Source: Fulvivirga kasyanovii (GTDB lineage Bacteria; Bacteroidota; Bacteroidia; Cytophagales; Cyclobacteriaceae). From it: a DNA stretch of 36,819 bases. The translations under genes and the position numbers were made by a program. The notes below the pieces were generated by a model. The model saw only the letters and a program-made list of their open reading frames with translations. It did no database searches and had not been told where the DNA came from. Shown in pieces: positions 23,887-32,991 of the stretch (its first letter is position 1; each line of letters begins with the position of its first letter). Location of the stretch: positions 1-36,819 of the forward strand of contig NZ_SMLW01000654.1 in the NCBI RefSeq assembly GCF_009711405.1. The letters run 5' to 3'.

Positions 23887-24267
23887 TTAGTCGTTTTCGC
23901 CATCCTTATCTTCAGGCGGAATATTTAGGTTATCAATCAATTTGTCAATTTTTTGTGCGTTCTCCTCTACCTCATCTACATAAAAATTAAGTTGAGGCAC
24001 TATCCTTACCTGTTTGCCGATTTTATTGCCCAGGTCTCTTCTGATTTCGTTTTTATGCTTTTCTATTTTTTCCAGCATGGCATCCTTGTCTTTAACCATG
24101 AGCATAGACAGGTACACTTTAGCTATACTCAGGTCGGGACTGATAATAACGTCAGCCACGGTAACAAAGGTGTTGGCGAAAATGCCCATCTTATCTTTCT
24201 GAAATATATCGCTAAGGTCCCGCTGGATTAATCTTGAAAATTTTTGCTGTCTTTTACTTTCATTCAT
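23887..24267 (-). CDS. rbfA: Ribosome-binding factor A
   Basis: 126 residues, KH-like fold protein that binds the 30S subunit and helps mature the 5' end of 16S rRNA. Seen: the N-terminal RLIQRDLSDIFQK helix, the VTVADVIISPDLSIAKVYLS strand pair, and the C-terminal LGNKIGKQVRIVPQLNFYVDE. The acidic tail is usual. It is the first gene of a two-gene operon with the LolC/E-type permease. Confidence 0.95.
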   Translation of the reverse strand: MNESKRQQKFSRLIQRDLSDIFQKDKMGIFANTFVTVADVIISPDLSIAKVYLSMLMVKDKDAMLEKIEKHKNEIRRDLGNKIGKQVRIVPQLNFYVDEVEENAQKIDKLIDNLNIPPEDKDGEND

Positions 24268-24496
24268 AGTTGCAAATATCCGATTAAATTTACTTTTTTC
24301 ACGTGCATGAGCTAATTTTCAGGTGGTGGGCAATCCATATTTTATGGCTCTGTTCCGTCAGTGAATATTGCTGTTATGCATGTTTAAATTTGGTATTGCC
24401 GGAATAAAGCAGGTTAATCTCAATTTAGGCCGTCACAATGGCCATGTTATCTTAAGATTCGCTTAATTTCGTGCACCCCATAAAACCGGATGAATC

Positions 24497-25900
24497 TTGC
24501 TGAATTACTTTAGAATAAACGACCCATACAGGCTTATCATTATATTTCTGCTGCTTCTGGCAATCAGATTGCCCATCATGCTTGATGATAATGCCCTTAC
24601 TCTTCCGGAGCTGAACTACATGCTGGTAGGAGAGATGCTCAATGATGGATCTACACTATACGAAGGTATATGGGATAATATCGCACCGCTTTCTGCGTCT
24701 GTTTACATGGTCATTGACTTTCTTTTCGGGCGGTCACAACTGGCATATCAGATCATAGCTTTGCTGTTGGTGGCGTTTCAATGCCTCGTGTTTAACAGGT
24801 TGCTGTTGCTCAACAAAGCTTACAATGAAAACACATACATTCCCGGTCTGGTCTATGGCCTGCTGATGTCTTTCTTTTTCGACTTTCTCACGCTCACCCC
24901 GGTGCTGATGGGGACTACATTTCTTTTGCTCGCGTTAAATAATATTTTTAACCATATAGAGTTCAGGGCAAAGCAGGATGAAATGATATTGAATATTGGC
25001 CTTTATCTGGGTATTGCTTACTTGTTCTACCTGCCTAATATTATCTTTGGTATCGCCGCACTGCTTGTTTTTGCAGTGTTTACAGGTACAGTAGCACGTC
25101 GTTATATCCTTATGCTGTTTGGGTTTTCACTGCCAATGCTGCTGGCGGCATGCTATTTTTTACTCAAAGGTCGATTGGCCATTTTTATTTACAACTTCCT
25201 GGACCCCCTGCTCAATTATGAAGTTGAGCAGTATATGTCATTCAAGGAAATCCTCATACTGTTTTCGGTTCCGATAGGTCTTCTTATTCTGGCCTTAGTG
25301 AGGGTCAATCAGCGGGCAAGGTTTACCAATTATCAGGCAAGGCTGACCCAGGTAATGTTTGTGTGGATAGTTTTTTCTATTGGGTTTGTTTTTCTTAGCG
25401 GGGTTTTTGCTCCCAATACCTTTATGGTTTTTGTACCATCCGGAGCTTTTTTTCTAAGCCATTATTTATTGCTCATAAAGAAAAGGTGGATGGCCGAAAT
25501 TGCTTTTCAGGTTCTTTTTGCTTCTGTTATCCTTTTCAACCTCGGTACATTTTTTGACTTCTTCTACAGCTCCAAATTGCTGCATTACGACGATTATCTG
25601 GTAAAAAAAGTTGATCAGTGGGCTGATAAGCGTATCCTGGTGCTGGATTATGATATGGCTCCCTATGTGAACGCCTACCCCGCTACCCCTTTTCTCAACT
25701 GGCAGTTGTCCGAAGAATTGTTCAGGAACCCGGAATATTATGACAACCTGACTATTCTTCAAAAAGGGTTTTCAGGAGACTTTCCTGAGGTTATTATTGA
25801 CAAGCATGGCGTAATGTCGCCTGTATTTGACAGGTTACCAGCCCTTGAATCCAAATACGATAAAAAGGCTGGTAATATTTATTATCTGAAGAAAGGTTAA
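24497..25900 (+). CDS. Multi-pass membrane protein, GT-C glycosyltransferase-like
   Basis: 467 residues. About ten membrane helices occupy residues 12-365, and a soluble C-terminal domain of about 100 residues follows. The first periplasmic loop has acidic and aromatic residues (DDNALTLPELNY, DGSTLYEGIWDN) in the arrangement of GT-C/ArnT-like enzymes that use polyprenyl-phosphate sugars, but no subfamily is certain. The reading frame has no ATG at its start: TTG at 24497 gives MLNYFRINDPYRL. An out-of-frame ATG at 24490 overlaps it; removing one G would fuse the two as MNLLNYFRIN, so a frameshift or sequencing error at 24499 is possible. The 3' end overlaps the convergent rpiB by 4 bp. Confidence 0.75.
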   Translation: MLNYFRINDPYRLIIIFLLLLAIRLPIMLDDNALTLPELNYMLVGEMLNDGSTLYEGIWDNIAPLSASVYMVIDFLFGRSQLAYQIIALLLVAFQCLVFNRLLLLNKAYNENTYIPGLVYGLLMSFFFDFLTLTPVLMGTTFLLLALNNIFNHIEFRAKQDEMILNIGLYLGIAYLFYLPNIIFGIAALLVFAVFTGTVARRYILMLFGFSLPMLLAACYFLLKGRLAIFIYNFLDPLLNYEVEQYMSFKEILILFSVPIGLLILALVRVNQRARFTNYQARLTQVMFVWIVFSIGFVFLSGVFAPNTFMVFVPSGAFFLSHYLLLIKKRWMAEIAFQVLFASVILFNLGTFFDFFYSSKLLHYDDYLVKKVDQWADKRILVLDYDMAPYVNAYPATPFLNWQLSEELFRNPEYYDNLTILQKGFSGDFPEVIIDKHGVMSPVFDRLPALESKYDKKAGNIYYLKKG

Positions 25901-26328
25901 CAGCTTATTTTATCCACCCTTCTTTCATGCCTTCCGCCCTCGAAAGAAGTGGAAAGAAATGCCTCGGCCATCTGCTCGGCAAGGTCATAATCTACAAATC
26001 TTGAAGGGATGCATAGTACATTGGCATTGTTGTGTTGCCTGGCCAGTTCAGCAAGCTCTGTTTGCCAGCAGATTGCCGCACGTATGCCCTGATGCTTATT
26101 GGCAGCCATAGCCACACCATTGGCACTACCACAAATAAGTATACCATGATCATATTCTTTGCCTTCTACAGCAGAAGCTACCGGGTGGGCGAAGTCAGGG
26201 TAATCAACCGAATCAGCACTGTGCGTGCCAAAATCTTTTACAGTATGGCCTTTTGATTCCAGCCATGCAACTAGTTTGCTTTTATATTCATATCCGGCAT
26301 GGTCTCCGCCGATAGCTATTTTACTCAT
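25897..26328 (-). CDS. rpiB: Ribose-5-phosphate isomerase B
   Basis: 143 residues, RpiB/LacAB fold. It interconverts ribose 5-phosphate and ribulose 5-phosphate in the pentose-phosphate pathway. Seen: the N-terminal GGDHAGYEYK with the phosphate-binding His, DYPDFAHPVA, the GILICGSANGVAMAANK catalytic loop (Ser in place of the Cys found in many RpiB), and HNNANVLCIPSRF. It is the last gene of glyA-tatC-rpiB and starts within the tatC stop (4-bp ATGA overlap). Confidence 0.95.
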   Translation of the reverse strand: MSKIAIGGDHAGYEYKSKLVAWLESKGHTVKDFGTHSADSVDYPDFAHPVASAVEGKEYDHGILICGSANGVAMAANKHQGIRAAICWQTELAELARQHNNANVLCIPSRFVDYDLAEQMAEAFLSTSFEGGRHERRVDKISC

Positions 26329-27176
26329 GATTGTGTGTATTTTTTCTGCTCTAATAGTTCTTTCTTGCGCTGTCTCCTGTGAACCGAACTTGATATCAAG
26401 ATACTGAATTCATACAGGCCAAACAATGGCAATGCTATCAATACCTGGCTTAAAGGATCGGGAGGAGTAAGCATAGCGCCTAAAATAAGTATGACAACTA
26501 TGGAATGTTTCCTGTATGCCTTCATCAGTGCCGGTGTAACAATCCCTATTTTTGAAAGGAAATAGACTACGATCGGTAGTTGAAACAATATACCGCTTCC
26601 GAGTACCAGTGTTGTTACGGTACCCACATACGAGGTAATGTCAAACTCATTATATATCAACTCACTGACCTGGTAGTTGGCCAAAAAGTTGACCGATAAA
26701 GGAGCCATAATATAGTAACCGAACATGATGCCCAGTGTGAACAGGACGGTAACCGAAAATACGGCACCTCTGCTTACGGAACGTTCATTCATGTGCAGTC
26801 CGGGACTTATGAACCTCCAGAATTCCCAGAAAGCATAAGGGAAGGCTACAATTATACCAATAACAAATGACGAGGTAATGTGCATGGTAAATTGCCCCGT
26901 CATTTGCCGGCTTTGGATCTTAAAGGGTATATCCTCAATACAAAGTGCAGAGGAGTTGATCAGGTCACCCAGCTTACAGAGCATTCTGAATGTCCAGAAG
27001 TCAGGCTTTGCAGGCCCAAGTATGACTGTATTAAAAACAAAGTCTACTGAGATAAAAGCAACAATTGTAATTGCAAAAATAGCAATCAATGACCTGATAA
27101 GATGCCACCTCAGCTCCTCGAGATGATCTATAAAAGACATCTCTTTCTCTACCCCTTGATCCAGATGTTTTGTCAC
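26325..27176 (-). CDS. tatC: Sec-independent translocase subunit TatC
   Basis: 283 residues, six membrane helices. TatC is the receptor for twin-arginine signal peptides. Seen: SFIDHLEELRWHLIRS near the N-terminus, with the conserved Glu of the signal-peptide site, AFPYAFWEFWRFISPGL between helices, and LTPPDPLSQ near helix 5. The first periplasmic loop is longer than in E. coli, as in other Bacteroidota. It lies 3 bp after glyA and overlaps rpiB by 4 bp. TatA/B genes are not in the window. Confidence 0.96.
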   Translation of the reverse strand: MTKHLDQGVEKEMSFIDHLEELRWHLIRSLIAIFAITIVAFISVDFVFNTVILGPAKPDFWTFRMLCKLGDLINSSALCIEDIPFKIQSRQMTGQFTMHITSSFVIGIIVAFPYAFWEFWRFISPGLHMNERSVSRGAVFSVTVLFTLGIMFGYYIMAPLSVNFLANYQVSELIYNEFDITSYVGTVTTLVLGSGILFQLPIVVYFLSKIGIVTPALMKAYRKHSIVVILILGAMLTPPDPLSQVLIALPLFGLYEFSILISSSVHRRQRKKELLEQKKYTQS

Positions 27177-27179
27177 TTT

Positions 27180-28469
27180 TTAAACTGCAGAAACTTGTTC
27201 TTTATAAAGAGGAAAACTATTCATCCAGTTGTTGATCTCTGACTTAACGGCGCTGATTTCATCGTCATTGTCATGGTTCATCAGCACTCTGTCGATCAAG
27301 TCAACTATTTTCACCATATCGTCTTCCTTCATGCCTCTTGTAGTAACTGCCGCTGTTCCTATTCGCATACCTGAAGTCACGAAAGGCGACTGGTCGTCAA
27401 AAGGAACCATGTTTTTGTTGATAGTGATATCAGCTTTGATCAATGTGTTTTCAGCCAGTTTACCGGTCATGTCTTTTGACCTAAGGTCGATAAGCATCAT
27501 GTGGTTATCTGTACCGTCTGAGATCACTTTATATCCTTTGTCTACAAACTGCTTGGCCATAACTTTGGCATTTTTGCTCACTTGTACCACGTAATTCAAG
27601 TATTCCTCACTCAGTGCTTCTTCATACGCAACAGCCTTTGCAGCTATTACATGCTCAAGAGGCCCACCCTGAGTACCGGGGAATACACCTGAATCAAGAA
27701 GTGAGGATATTTTTCTAACCTCACCTTTTGGTGTTTTAAGTCCCCATGGATTATCAAAATTTTCGCCGATCATGATCATACCGCCACGTGGTCCGCGCAG
27801 GGTTTTGTGGGTAGTAGTAGTTACGATGTGGCAATACTCGAGAGGGTCATTGAGCAATCCCCGGGCGATGAGGCCTGATGGGTGGGATATATCGGCAAGC
27901 AATAGAGCGCCTACTTCGTCCGCAGTGTTTCTCAGGCTTTCATAATCCCAGTCACGGCTATAAGCCGATGCACCGCAGATGATCATTTTGGGTTTTTCCT
28001 TTTTGGCTGTTTCAGCCACTTTGTCCCAGTCAATAAGACCAGTCTCTTTATCTACACCGTAAAAAGTCGGTTGATATAGTTTTCCTGAAAAGTTAACCGG
28101 AGAACCGTGAGTAAGGTGGCCACCATGAGAAAGGTCGAAACCTAATATTTTATCTCCGGGATTAAGAGTGGCAAGCATTACCGCAGCATTGGCCTGTGCT
28201 CCTGAGTGAGGCTGTACGTTGACCCAGGTAGCGCCGAATAATTTTTTAGCGCGGTCAATGGCCAACTGTTCAACTTCATCCACAACCTCGCAACCTCCAT
28301 AATACCTTTTGCCGGGCAAGCCTTCAGCGTATTTGTTGGTAAGTACACTGCCCATGGCTTCCATTACCTGTGGTGATGTAAAATTTTCAGAAGCAATCAA
28401 TTCAATCCCGGATTGTTGTCTTTGCTTTTCTTTGTTGATCAGATCAAATATAAGCTTATCTCTTTGCAT
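27180..28469 (-). CDS. glyA: Serine hydroxymethyltransferase
   Basis: 429 residues from the ATG at 28469, giving [18 protein letters not shown]; an in-frame extension to 28553 is unlike the family and is rejected. A fold-type I PLP enzyme that interconverts serine and glycine while charging tetrahydrofolate. Seen: [25 protein letters not shown], the PLP lysine K222 in [14 protein letters not shown], and the C-terminal [13 protein letters not shown]. It is the first gene of the glyA-tatC-rpiB operon, and is divergent from the GIN-domain lipoprotein gene across 127 bp. Confidence 0.97.
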   Translation of the reverse strand: MQRDKLIFDLINKEKQRQQSGIELIASENFTSPQVMEAMGSVLTNKYAEGLPGKRYYGGCEVVDEVEQLAIDRAKKLFGATWVNVQPHSGAQANAAVMLATLNPGDKILGFDLSHGGHLTHGSPVNFSGKLYQPTFYGVDKETGLIDWDKVAETAKKEKPKMIICGASAYSRDWDYESLRNTADEVGALLLADISHPSGLIARGLLNDPLEYCHIVTTTTHKTLRGPRGGMIMIGENFDNPWGLKTPKGEVRKISSLLDSGVFPGTQGGPLEHVIAAKAVAYEEALSEEYLNYVVQVSKNAKVMAKQFVDKGYKVISDGTDNHMMLIDLRSKDMTGKLAENTLIKADITINKNMVPFDDQSPFVTSGMRIGTAAVTTRGMKEDDMVKIVDLIDRVLMNHDNDDEISAVKSEINNWMNSFPLYKEQVSAV

Positions 28470-28596
28470 AATAATATTATAGAGGTGTGAAAATGGAAGC
28501 CCAAAAATAGTGTATGTATGAGATATAACCAATATTGTAAGAGGTGATTCCATTTAAGAGACAAATTTTTTAATTTTAGCCGAAACACAACCAGCT

Positions 28597-29331
28597 ATGA
28601 AAAAACCATCCATATACCTATTTGCAATTTTTAGTTTCCTGTTTCTCTCCTATTGCGACAGCTACAGGCAGGAGAGAGGGAACGGTAATATCACTTCTCA
28701 GGAGAAAGAGGTTGAAGATTTTAAGGAATTAGAAATAGGCGGTAACTACGAAGTATTCCTTCAAAAAGCGGAAAAACCAGGCCTTACCATTGTTGCCGAT
28801 GAAAATCTCCATGAATTTATAAAGATTGACCAACATGGTGACGTGCTTGAAATTACCAGTGAAGCCACATTGAAAAGTGAGGAGGGGATCAAACTTTATG
28901 TTGATTATGTTGAGTTGATGGCGATCAATACCAGTGGTGCAGCAGTTATAAAAAGTGATGATGTTATAACTGGGGATTACCTGCGCCTGGAAATGTCCGG
29001 CGCCGGGGTGATTGATCTGGAGGTTGAGCTTAAGGCGCTGAAAATTAATGTCTCCGGCGCCGGTGCTGTTGAGCTTGCAGGTAACGTGATAGAACAAAAT
29101 ATTCAAATGAGCGGAGCAGGAGGATTGGAGGCATACGATCTGATAAGCCAGAAAAGCAAGATTGATATCAGTGGTGTGGGAGGAGCCGCCGTTACGGTCA
29201 AAAAGCAACTTGAAGCTACCGTGAGTGGTGTAGGTGGAATAAGCTACAGAGGAAACCCTGAGGAGGTAAGTACTAATGTTTCAGGCTTGGGCACCGTGGT
29301 TAAAGATGAAGAAGAGGATGAGGACATTTAA
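28597..29331 (+). CDS. GIN-domain (DUF2807) lipoprotein
   Basis: 244 residues. The lipoprotein signal ends LFLSYC (C20), a slightly relaxed lipobox with Tyr before the Cys. A head-GIN/DUF2807 right-handed beta-helix-like domain follows (about 40-225): FKELEIGGNYEVFLQK, then repeated SGAG/SGVG/SGLG turns (INTSGAAV, EMSGAGV, NVSGAGAV, QMSGAGG, DISGVGG, TVSGVGG, NVSGLG) that close each coil. The acidic tail is DEEEDEDI. The family is abundant in Bacteroidota and thought to be cell-envelope associated; no activity is known. The gene is monocistronic and converges on the TPM-domain pair. Confidence 0.88.
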   Translation: MKKPSIYLFAIFSFLFLSYCDSYRQERGNGNITSQEKEVEDFKELEIGGNYEVFLQKAEKPGLTIVADENLHEFIKIDQHGDVLEITSEATLKSEEGIKLYVDYVELMAINTSGAAVIKSDDVITGDYLRLEMSGAGVIDLEVELKALKINVSGAGAVELAGNVIEQNIQMSGAGGLEAYDLISQKSKIDISGVGGAAVTVKKQLEATVSGVGGISYRGNPEEVSTNVSGLGTVVKDEEEDEDI

Positions 29332-29375
29332 GTGCTCATCCTGGCTGGCCTGACCAATTAAATTCAGAATCTATT

Positions 29376-30269
29376 TTACCAGGAGCCACTGGACCCGCCA
29401 CCACCAAAGCTGCCACCACCGCCCGAAAAGCTGCTTCCACCCGACGACCAGCCTGAACCGGATGAAGAACTGCGGGAAGCAATGCTGGTAGCACGGCTGT
29501 CGTAGAATTTTTTACCGGCAGGCGTTTTGAAATAGAAGATTTTCAGGAACAAAAAGCCGAAGAAATAAAGCAGGAAAAGAACACTCCCTACGGTAACACC
29601 AAATATGAACATGGGGAATGTGAGATAAAAAGGTATAAGGAAAACATATAACCCCCAGCCTGAGCAACCTTTGGAAAAAAGGGCTAAGTAGGTAAAGGTA
29701 CCGACGACAATTAAAAATATACCTCCCATGAATAACCGGAAATACCATGGTATTTCAGCGTTCATATCCGAAAAGTCCGTTGAAGCCATATCTGCGGTGT
29801 ATTCACCTTTTATGGCTGCAATTATGGCCTCAGCCCCTGCTCTGATCCCCTCACTGTAATCATCAATTCTGAAAGCGGGGGTAATTTCGTTCCGGATAAT
29901 CTGGCTCGATAAGGCATCGGTCAAGGCTCCCTCAAGCCCATAGCCAACCTCTATTCGCAGTTTTCTGTCCCCCAGGGAAATTAGTAGTAAAACACCGTTG
30001 TCTTTATTCTTTTGTCCCAGAGCCCATGTTTCTGCCACCTTAAGGGAATAATCTTCCAGAACCTCGCCCTCCAGAGACTGGATAATGAGTATAGCAATTT
30101 GGTTTGATGTACTGTCTTCATGCACTTTCAGCAGGTTATTTAAATAACTGACTGTTTCCTGATCAAGCACACCCACTTCATCCACAACCCGTCCTGACAG
30201 GTAAGGAACTTCCCGGGCCTGAATAGTGAGTCCCGATATGAACAAAGCCATTAATAACAGATATCTCAT
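29376..30269 (-). CDS. TPM-domain membrane protein, YgcG-like
   Basis: 297 residues: a signal peptide (about 1-18), a TPM domain (about 25-150) with VVDEVGVL, IAILIIQSL, NGVLLLISLGDRKLRIEVGYGLEGALTD and YSEGIRAGAEAI, then membrane segments (about 172-195 and 203-245), and a Ser/Gly-rich C-terminus (SFSGGGGSFGGGGSSG). This architecture is that of YgcG/TPM_phosphatase proteins, mostly linked to membrane maintenance or photosystem repair in plants. It is co-transcribed with a second TPM gene upstream (4-bp ATGA overlap). Many genomes have lemA first in this operon; it is absent here. Confidence 0.88.
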   Translation of the reverse strand: MRYLLLMALFISGLTIQAREVPYLSGRVVDEVGVLDQETVSYLNNLLKVHEDSTSNQIAILIIQSLEGEVLEDYSLKVAETWALGQKNKDNGVLLLISLGDRKLRIEVGYGLEGALTDALSSQIIRNEITPAFRIDDYSEGIRAGAEAIIAAIKGEYTADMASTDFSDMNAEIPWYFRLFMGGIFLIVVGTFTYLALFSKGCSGWGLYVFLIPFYLTFPMFIFGVTVGSVLFLLYFFGFLFLKIFYFKTPAGKKFYDSRATSIASRSSSSGSGWSSGGSSFSGGGGSFGGGGSSGSW

Positions 30270-30919
30270 AGCTCCAGTCTTAAATGGTCAGGCAATTCAT
30301 TTTTATCATCAGCATCTCTTGTGAAACCTTTCTCCAGAAGTATGTTTCCGCAAGTTTCAATGGCTTTTTCGAGGCCTTCCAAAAGCTGCCCTTTCTTGAT
30401 ATGACCAGTTAAATTGTGAATGAGGTCATCCCATTCTTTTTGATCCACTTTGCTTGAGATACCGCTATCGGCCATTACAATCACCTCGTGTTCCAGGAAG
30501 GAAATTAATATCAATATACCCGTACGCTGACTGGTATCAAAAATTTCTTCTTCAAGAAAAACGGTTTCTGCTTTTTGTGTTGCGGCATGCTTCTTTTCTG
30601 CGTCAGTTACTAAAAAAGCTTTGAGAGAAGGCAACCAAAAAGGGAGTACTGCTCCTACAGCCCCTGTACCGGCAACGATGAGAAAATAATATAACGGATC
30701 ATAGATATCAAAGCCTGGGATCCATCGGTCTCCTGCCACCAGTACCATGAAACCCACCAGGACAAAAAGTGTGGCAGACTTCCATTTTACAGAGGGATAA
30801 TGATGGCTCTGCCCTATCAACGCAGGCCTTATCTCTCCTGATATTTTACTTTCCGCCTGAAAAACAGCCTGTTTGATCCTGTCCAGTTCCTGTGTTGATA
30901 ACTTTGGATAAGCTGCCAT
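30266..30919 (-). CDS. Second TPM-domain protein
   Basis: 217 residues from the ATG at 30919 (MAAYPKLSTQELDRI). A TTG at 30964 would add 15 residues unlike the family. An N-terminal helical stretch is followed by two membrane segments (about 50-75 and 78-100), then a TPM-like domain (about 105-215) with DTSQRTGILILISFLEHEVIVMADSGI. It corresponds to the second TPM gene of lemA-TPM-TPM clusters. It overlaps the downstream YgcG-like gene by 4 bp, so the two are translated together and likely act together in the envelope. Confidence 0.85.
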   Translation of the reverse strand: MAAYPKLSTQELDRIKQAVFQAESKISGEIRPALIGQSHHYPSVKWKSATLFVLVGFMVLVAGDRWIPGFDIYDPLYYFLIVAGTGAVGAVLPFWLPSLKAFLVTDAEKKHAATQKAETVFLEEEIFDTSQRTGILILISFLEHEVIVMADSGISSKVDQKEWDDLIHNLTGHIKKGQLLEGLEKAIETCGNILLEKGFTRDADDKNELPDHLRLEL

Positions 30920-31086
30920 TTTACTGATTTTGATTAGTATCTCAATATAAAAGGAAATTCTCAAAAACCTGAAAACTTTTTAAGACAGAATATAACCCCT
31001 GCCTCGCTCTACCCAAGTATTGAGTCCACTTATCAACCCTAGCCGCAGTTAAGCTGATAGAAATATTAGAGAACCGGTCAAACTAA

Positions 31087-31094
31087 TATGTTTG
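31087..31094 (+). promoter_or_regulatory. Candidate Bacteroidota -7 box (TATGTTTG)
   Basis: Exact TAnnTTTG match 30 bases upstream of the astacin-like gene start. The expected -33 TTTG is not evident, so confidence is limited. Confidence 0.4.
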
Positions 31095-31123
31095 CGCTTT
31101 ATTCAACCTAAACCTAAGTTTTT

Positions 31124-32131
31124 ATGAAGAAAATTTTGATGCTGGCCGGAGCGCTGGCTTTCTTATCGGCATGTGATGACAACACCGAGGAAGTTAAACC
31201 AGGTAAACATGCCATTGACCTTAGTCAGGGAGAGGTCGCTTTTATCCACAAAAAAGGAAAAACCGTAGAGGCTTTTTATCGCGGAAAGCAGGTAACCCTG
31301 GAGCTTATTGAGGGACAGTATGTACTGAGTGGAGACATTCTTGTGAGTGAGGATGAGCTGAGTTTTATGGCCCCACCAGCCGGGAATGGCGCCAATGAGG
31401 AAAGTGTTGGAAGAACCGGAGGCAGATGGCCGGGCAACACGGTTTATTATAACATCAGCTCCTCTTTGCCCAATAAAGACAGGGTTTATGATGCCATAGC
31501 CCATTGGGAGGCCAACACCAACCTCACTTTTGTGCAGCGTACCAACCAAAGCGATTACATAACTTTCAGGTCAGGAGGTGGATGTTCTTCTTCAGTTGGC
31601 AGAGTAGGAGGCCAGCAGTTTATCAATCTTGCCAGCGGTTGTTCTACAGGTAATACCATCCATGAAATTGGCCATGCTGTCGGACTTTATCATGAGCATA
31701 CCCGTGGAGACCGGGATGATTTTGTGAATGTTAATTTTAACAACATTCAGAGCGGTTATGAGCATAATTTTTACACCTACATTCAGCGAGGTACTGATGG
31801 GAAAGATTATACAAGCTCCCTGGATTTCGGTTCTATTATGTTATACAGTTCTTATGCCTTCTCCAGCAATGGCCAACCTACAATAACCAAGCTGGACGGA
31901 AGTACATTTAACACTCAAAGGAGCCAACTGTCGGCCGATGATATAAACGGTATCAACCAAATGTACCCTGCTGATGGAGGAGATGGTGGCTCTGAACAAT
32001 ATATTAATGGCAATTGGTATACCATTGATGGAGTGAGGGTGTACCGTTACTACGACAAGTGGTGGTACTATACAGAGAGTGAAGGGTGGAGAGAAGTAGT
32101 TAATGTAAACGGTACCTGGTATTACGCGTAA
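31124..32131 (+). CDS. Astacin-like (M12A) zinc metalloprotease lipoprotein
   Basis: 335 residues. Lipobox LSAC (C17) with acidic residues after it (DDNTEE) suggests a surface lipoprotein. A pro-region (about 20-95) precedes the astacin catalytic domain (about 100-285): the zinc motif HEIGHAVGLYHEH gives ligands H180, H184 and H190 with catalytic E181, followed by RGDRD. The Met-turn SIMLYS gives M239 and Y241 (astacins usually have SIMHY). Residues after about 290 form a separate 45-residue tail dense in Trp and Tyr, with two NGxWY elements. The gene is monocistronic with a clear terminator. It probably degrades or processes extracellular protein; the substrate is unknown. Related to flavastacin-type proteases of Bacteroidota. 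Confidence 0.9.
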   Translation: MKKILMLAGALAFLSACDDNTEEVKPGKHAIDLSQGEVAFIHKKGKTVEAFYRGKQVTLELIEGQYVLSGDILVSEDELSFMAPPAGNGANEESVGRTGGRWPGNTVYYNISSSLPNKDRVYDAIAHWEANTNLTFVQRTNQSDYITFRSGGGCSSSVGRVGGQQFINLASGCSTGNTIHEIGHAVGLYHEHTRGDRDDFVNVNFNNIQSGYEHNFYTYIQRGTDGKDYTSSLDFGSIMLYSSYAFSSNGQPTITKLDGSTFNTQRSQLSADDINGINQMYPADGGDGGSEQYINGNWYTIDGVRVYRYYDKWWYYTESEGWREVVNVNGTWYYA

Positions 32132-32154
32132 TTCCCGCCAGTGTGAAGAGAAAG

Positions 32155-32186
32155 ATGCCCCACGGATGAATTTATCCCTGGGGCAT
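32155..32186. terminator. Bidirectional terminator between astacin-like gene and pdxJ
   Basis: Arms ATGCCCCA (32155-32162) and TGGGGCAT (32179-32186), with inner pairing GGAT/ATCC. Followed by TTATATTATT on the plus strand. It sits between convergent stops at 32131 and 32195. Confidence 0.8.
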
Positions 32187-32194
32187 TTATATTA

Positions 32195-32917
32195 TTATCT
32201 GTAATGGCCTAATTGCCTCAGGTAAAGTTGAATAATATTTTCAAGACCGTAATATATGGCATCACAAATCAATGCGTGACCTATAGACACCTCATCAAGA
32301 TAAGTAATACTTTCCTTTAAATAAGACAGATTATCCAGGTCAAGGTCATGTCCTGCATTTAGCCCAAGGTTCAGATTTTTGGCCAGGTCTGCCGCTTTAA
32401 GGTATGGGGCAATGGCCGCTTCCTTGTTACTATGATAGCCTCTTGCATAGGCCTCGGTATATAGTTCTATTCTGTCAGTTCCTACTTTGGCAGCCCCTTC
32501 GACCATTTTTTGTACAGGATCTACAAAAATTGAAGCCCGAATGCCTTCTTTCTTTAGCTCGGAAATAATTTCTTTCAAAAACGTCTCATTCTTCACCGTA
32601 TCCCATCCGGCATTAGAGGTTATCACATCCGGTGCATCGGGAACAAGTGTGGCCTGGGCAGGCTTAACTTTCTTTACCAGTTCCATATACCGCTCGTCAG
32701 GATACCCCTCAATGTTAAACTCTGTGGTCACAACTTTTGACAATTCAATGACATCGTTATACCTGATATGCCTTTCATCAGGCCGTGGATGCACGGTAAT
32801 TCCCTGGGCCCCAAACCTTTCACAATCCAGTGCTACTTTAACTACATCAGGGTTGTTACCTCCCCTGGCATTTCTCAGCGTGGCGAATTTGTTGATATTT
32901 ACACTTAACCGGGTCAT
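32195..32917 (-). CDS. pdxJ: Pyridoxine 5'-phosphate synthase
   Basis: 240 residues, TIM barrel. It condenses 1-deoxyxylulose 5-phosphate with 3-amino-2-oxopropyl phosphate in the DXP-dependent vitamin B6 pathway. Seen: [57 protein letters not shown], and the phosphate loop [11 protein letters not shown] near residue 190. Length is normal. Divergent from the yqeY operon across 74 bp; no pdxA is in the window. Confidence 0.96.
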   Translation of the reverse strand: MTRLSVNINKFATLRNARGGNNPDVVKVALDCERFGAQGITVHPRPDERHIRYNDVIELSKVVTTEFNIEGYPDERYMELVKKVKPAQATLVPDAPDVITSNAGWDTVKNETFLKEIISELKKEGIRASIFVDPVQKMVEGAAKVGTDRIELYTEAYARGYHSNKEAAIAPYLKAADLAKNLNLGLNAGHDLDLDNLSYLKESITYLDEVSIGHALICDAIYYGLENIIQLYLRQLGHYR

Positions 32918-32936
32918 TCCTTTTTTTGAATATTTA

Positions 32937-32944
32937 TAACTTTG
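32937..32944 (+). promoter_or_regulatory. Candidate -7 box of the yqeY operon (TAACTTTG)
   Basis: Exact TAnnTTTG match in the 74-bp gap between divergent pdxJ and yqeY, 48 bases before the yqeY start. A -33 box is not clear. Confidence 0.4.
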
Positions 32945-32991
32945 CTATCATTTATTGCAAATTAACAAATTGAAATTTAAACACTAACCAT

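Noticed and set aside
28470-28553. N-terminal extension of the serine hydroxymethyltransferase frame by 28 residues
   Set aside because: The extension is hydrophobic and unlike the family; MQRDKL at 28469 matches known N-termini, and the extra region is better explained as the promoter/leader.
28729-29208. 159-codon minus-strand frame opposite the GIN-domain lipoprotein
   Set aside because: The plus strand has a lipobox and regular SGAG repeats; the antisense frame has no recognisable features.
30920-30964. TTG-started 15-residue extension of the second TPM protein
   Set aside because: ATG at 30919 gives MAAYPKLS, a sensible start; the extension is AT-rich intergenic-like sequence.
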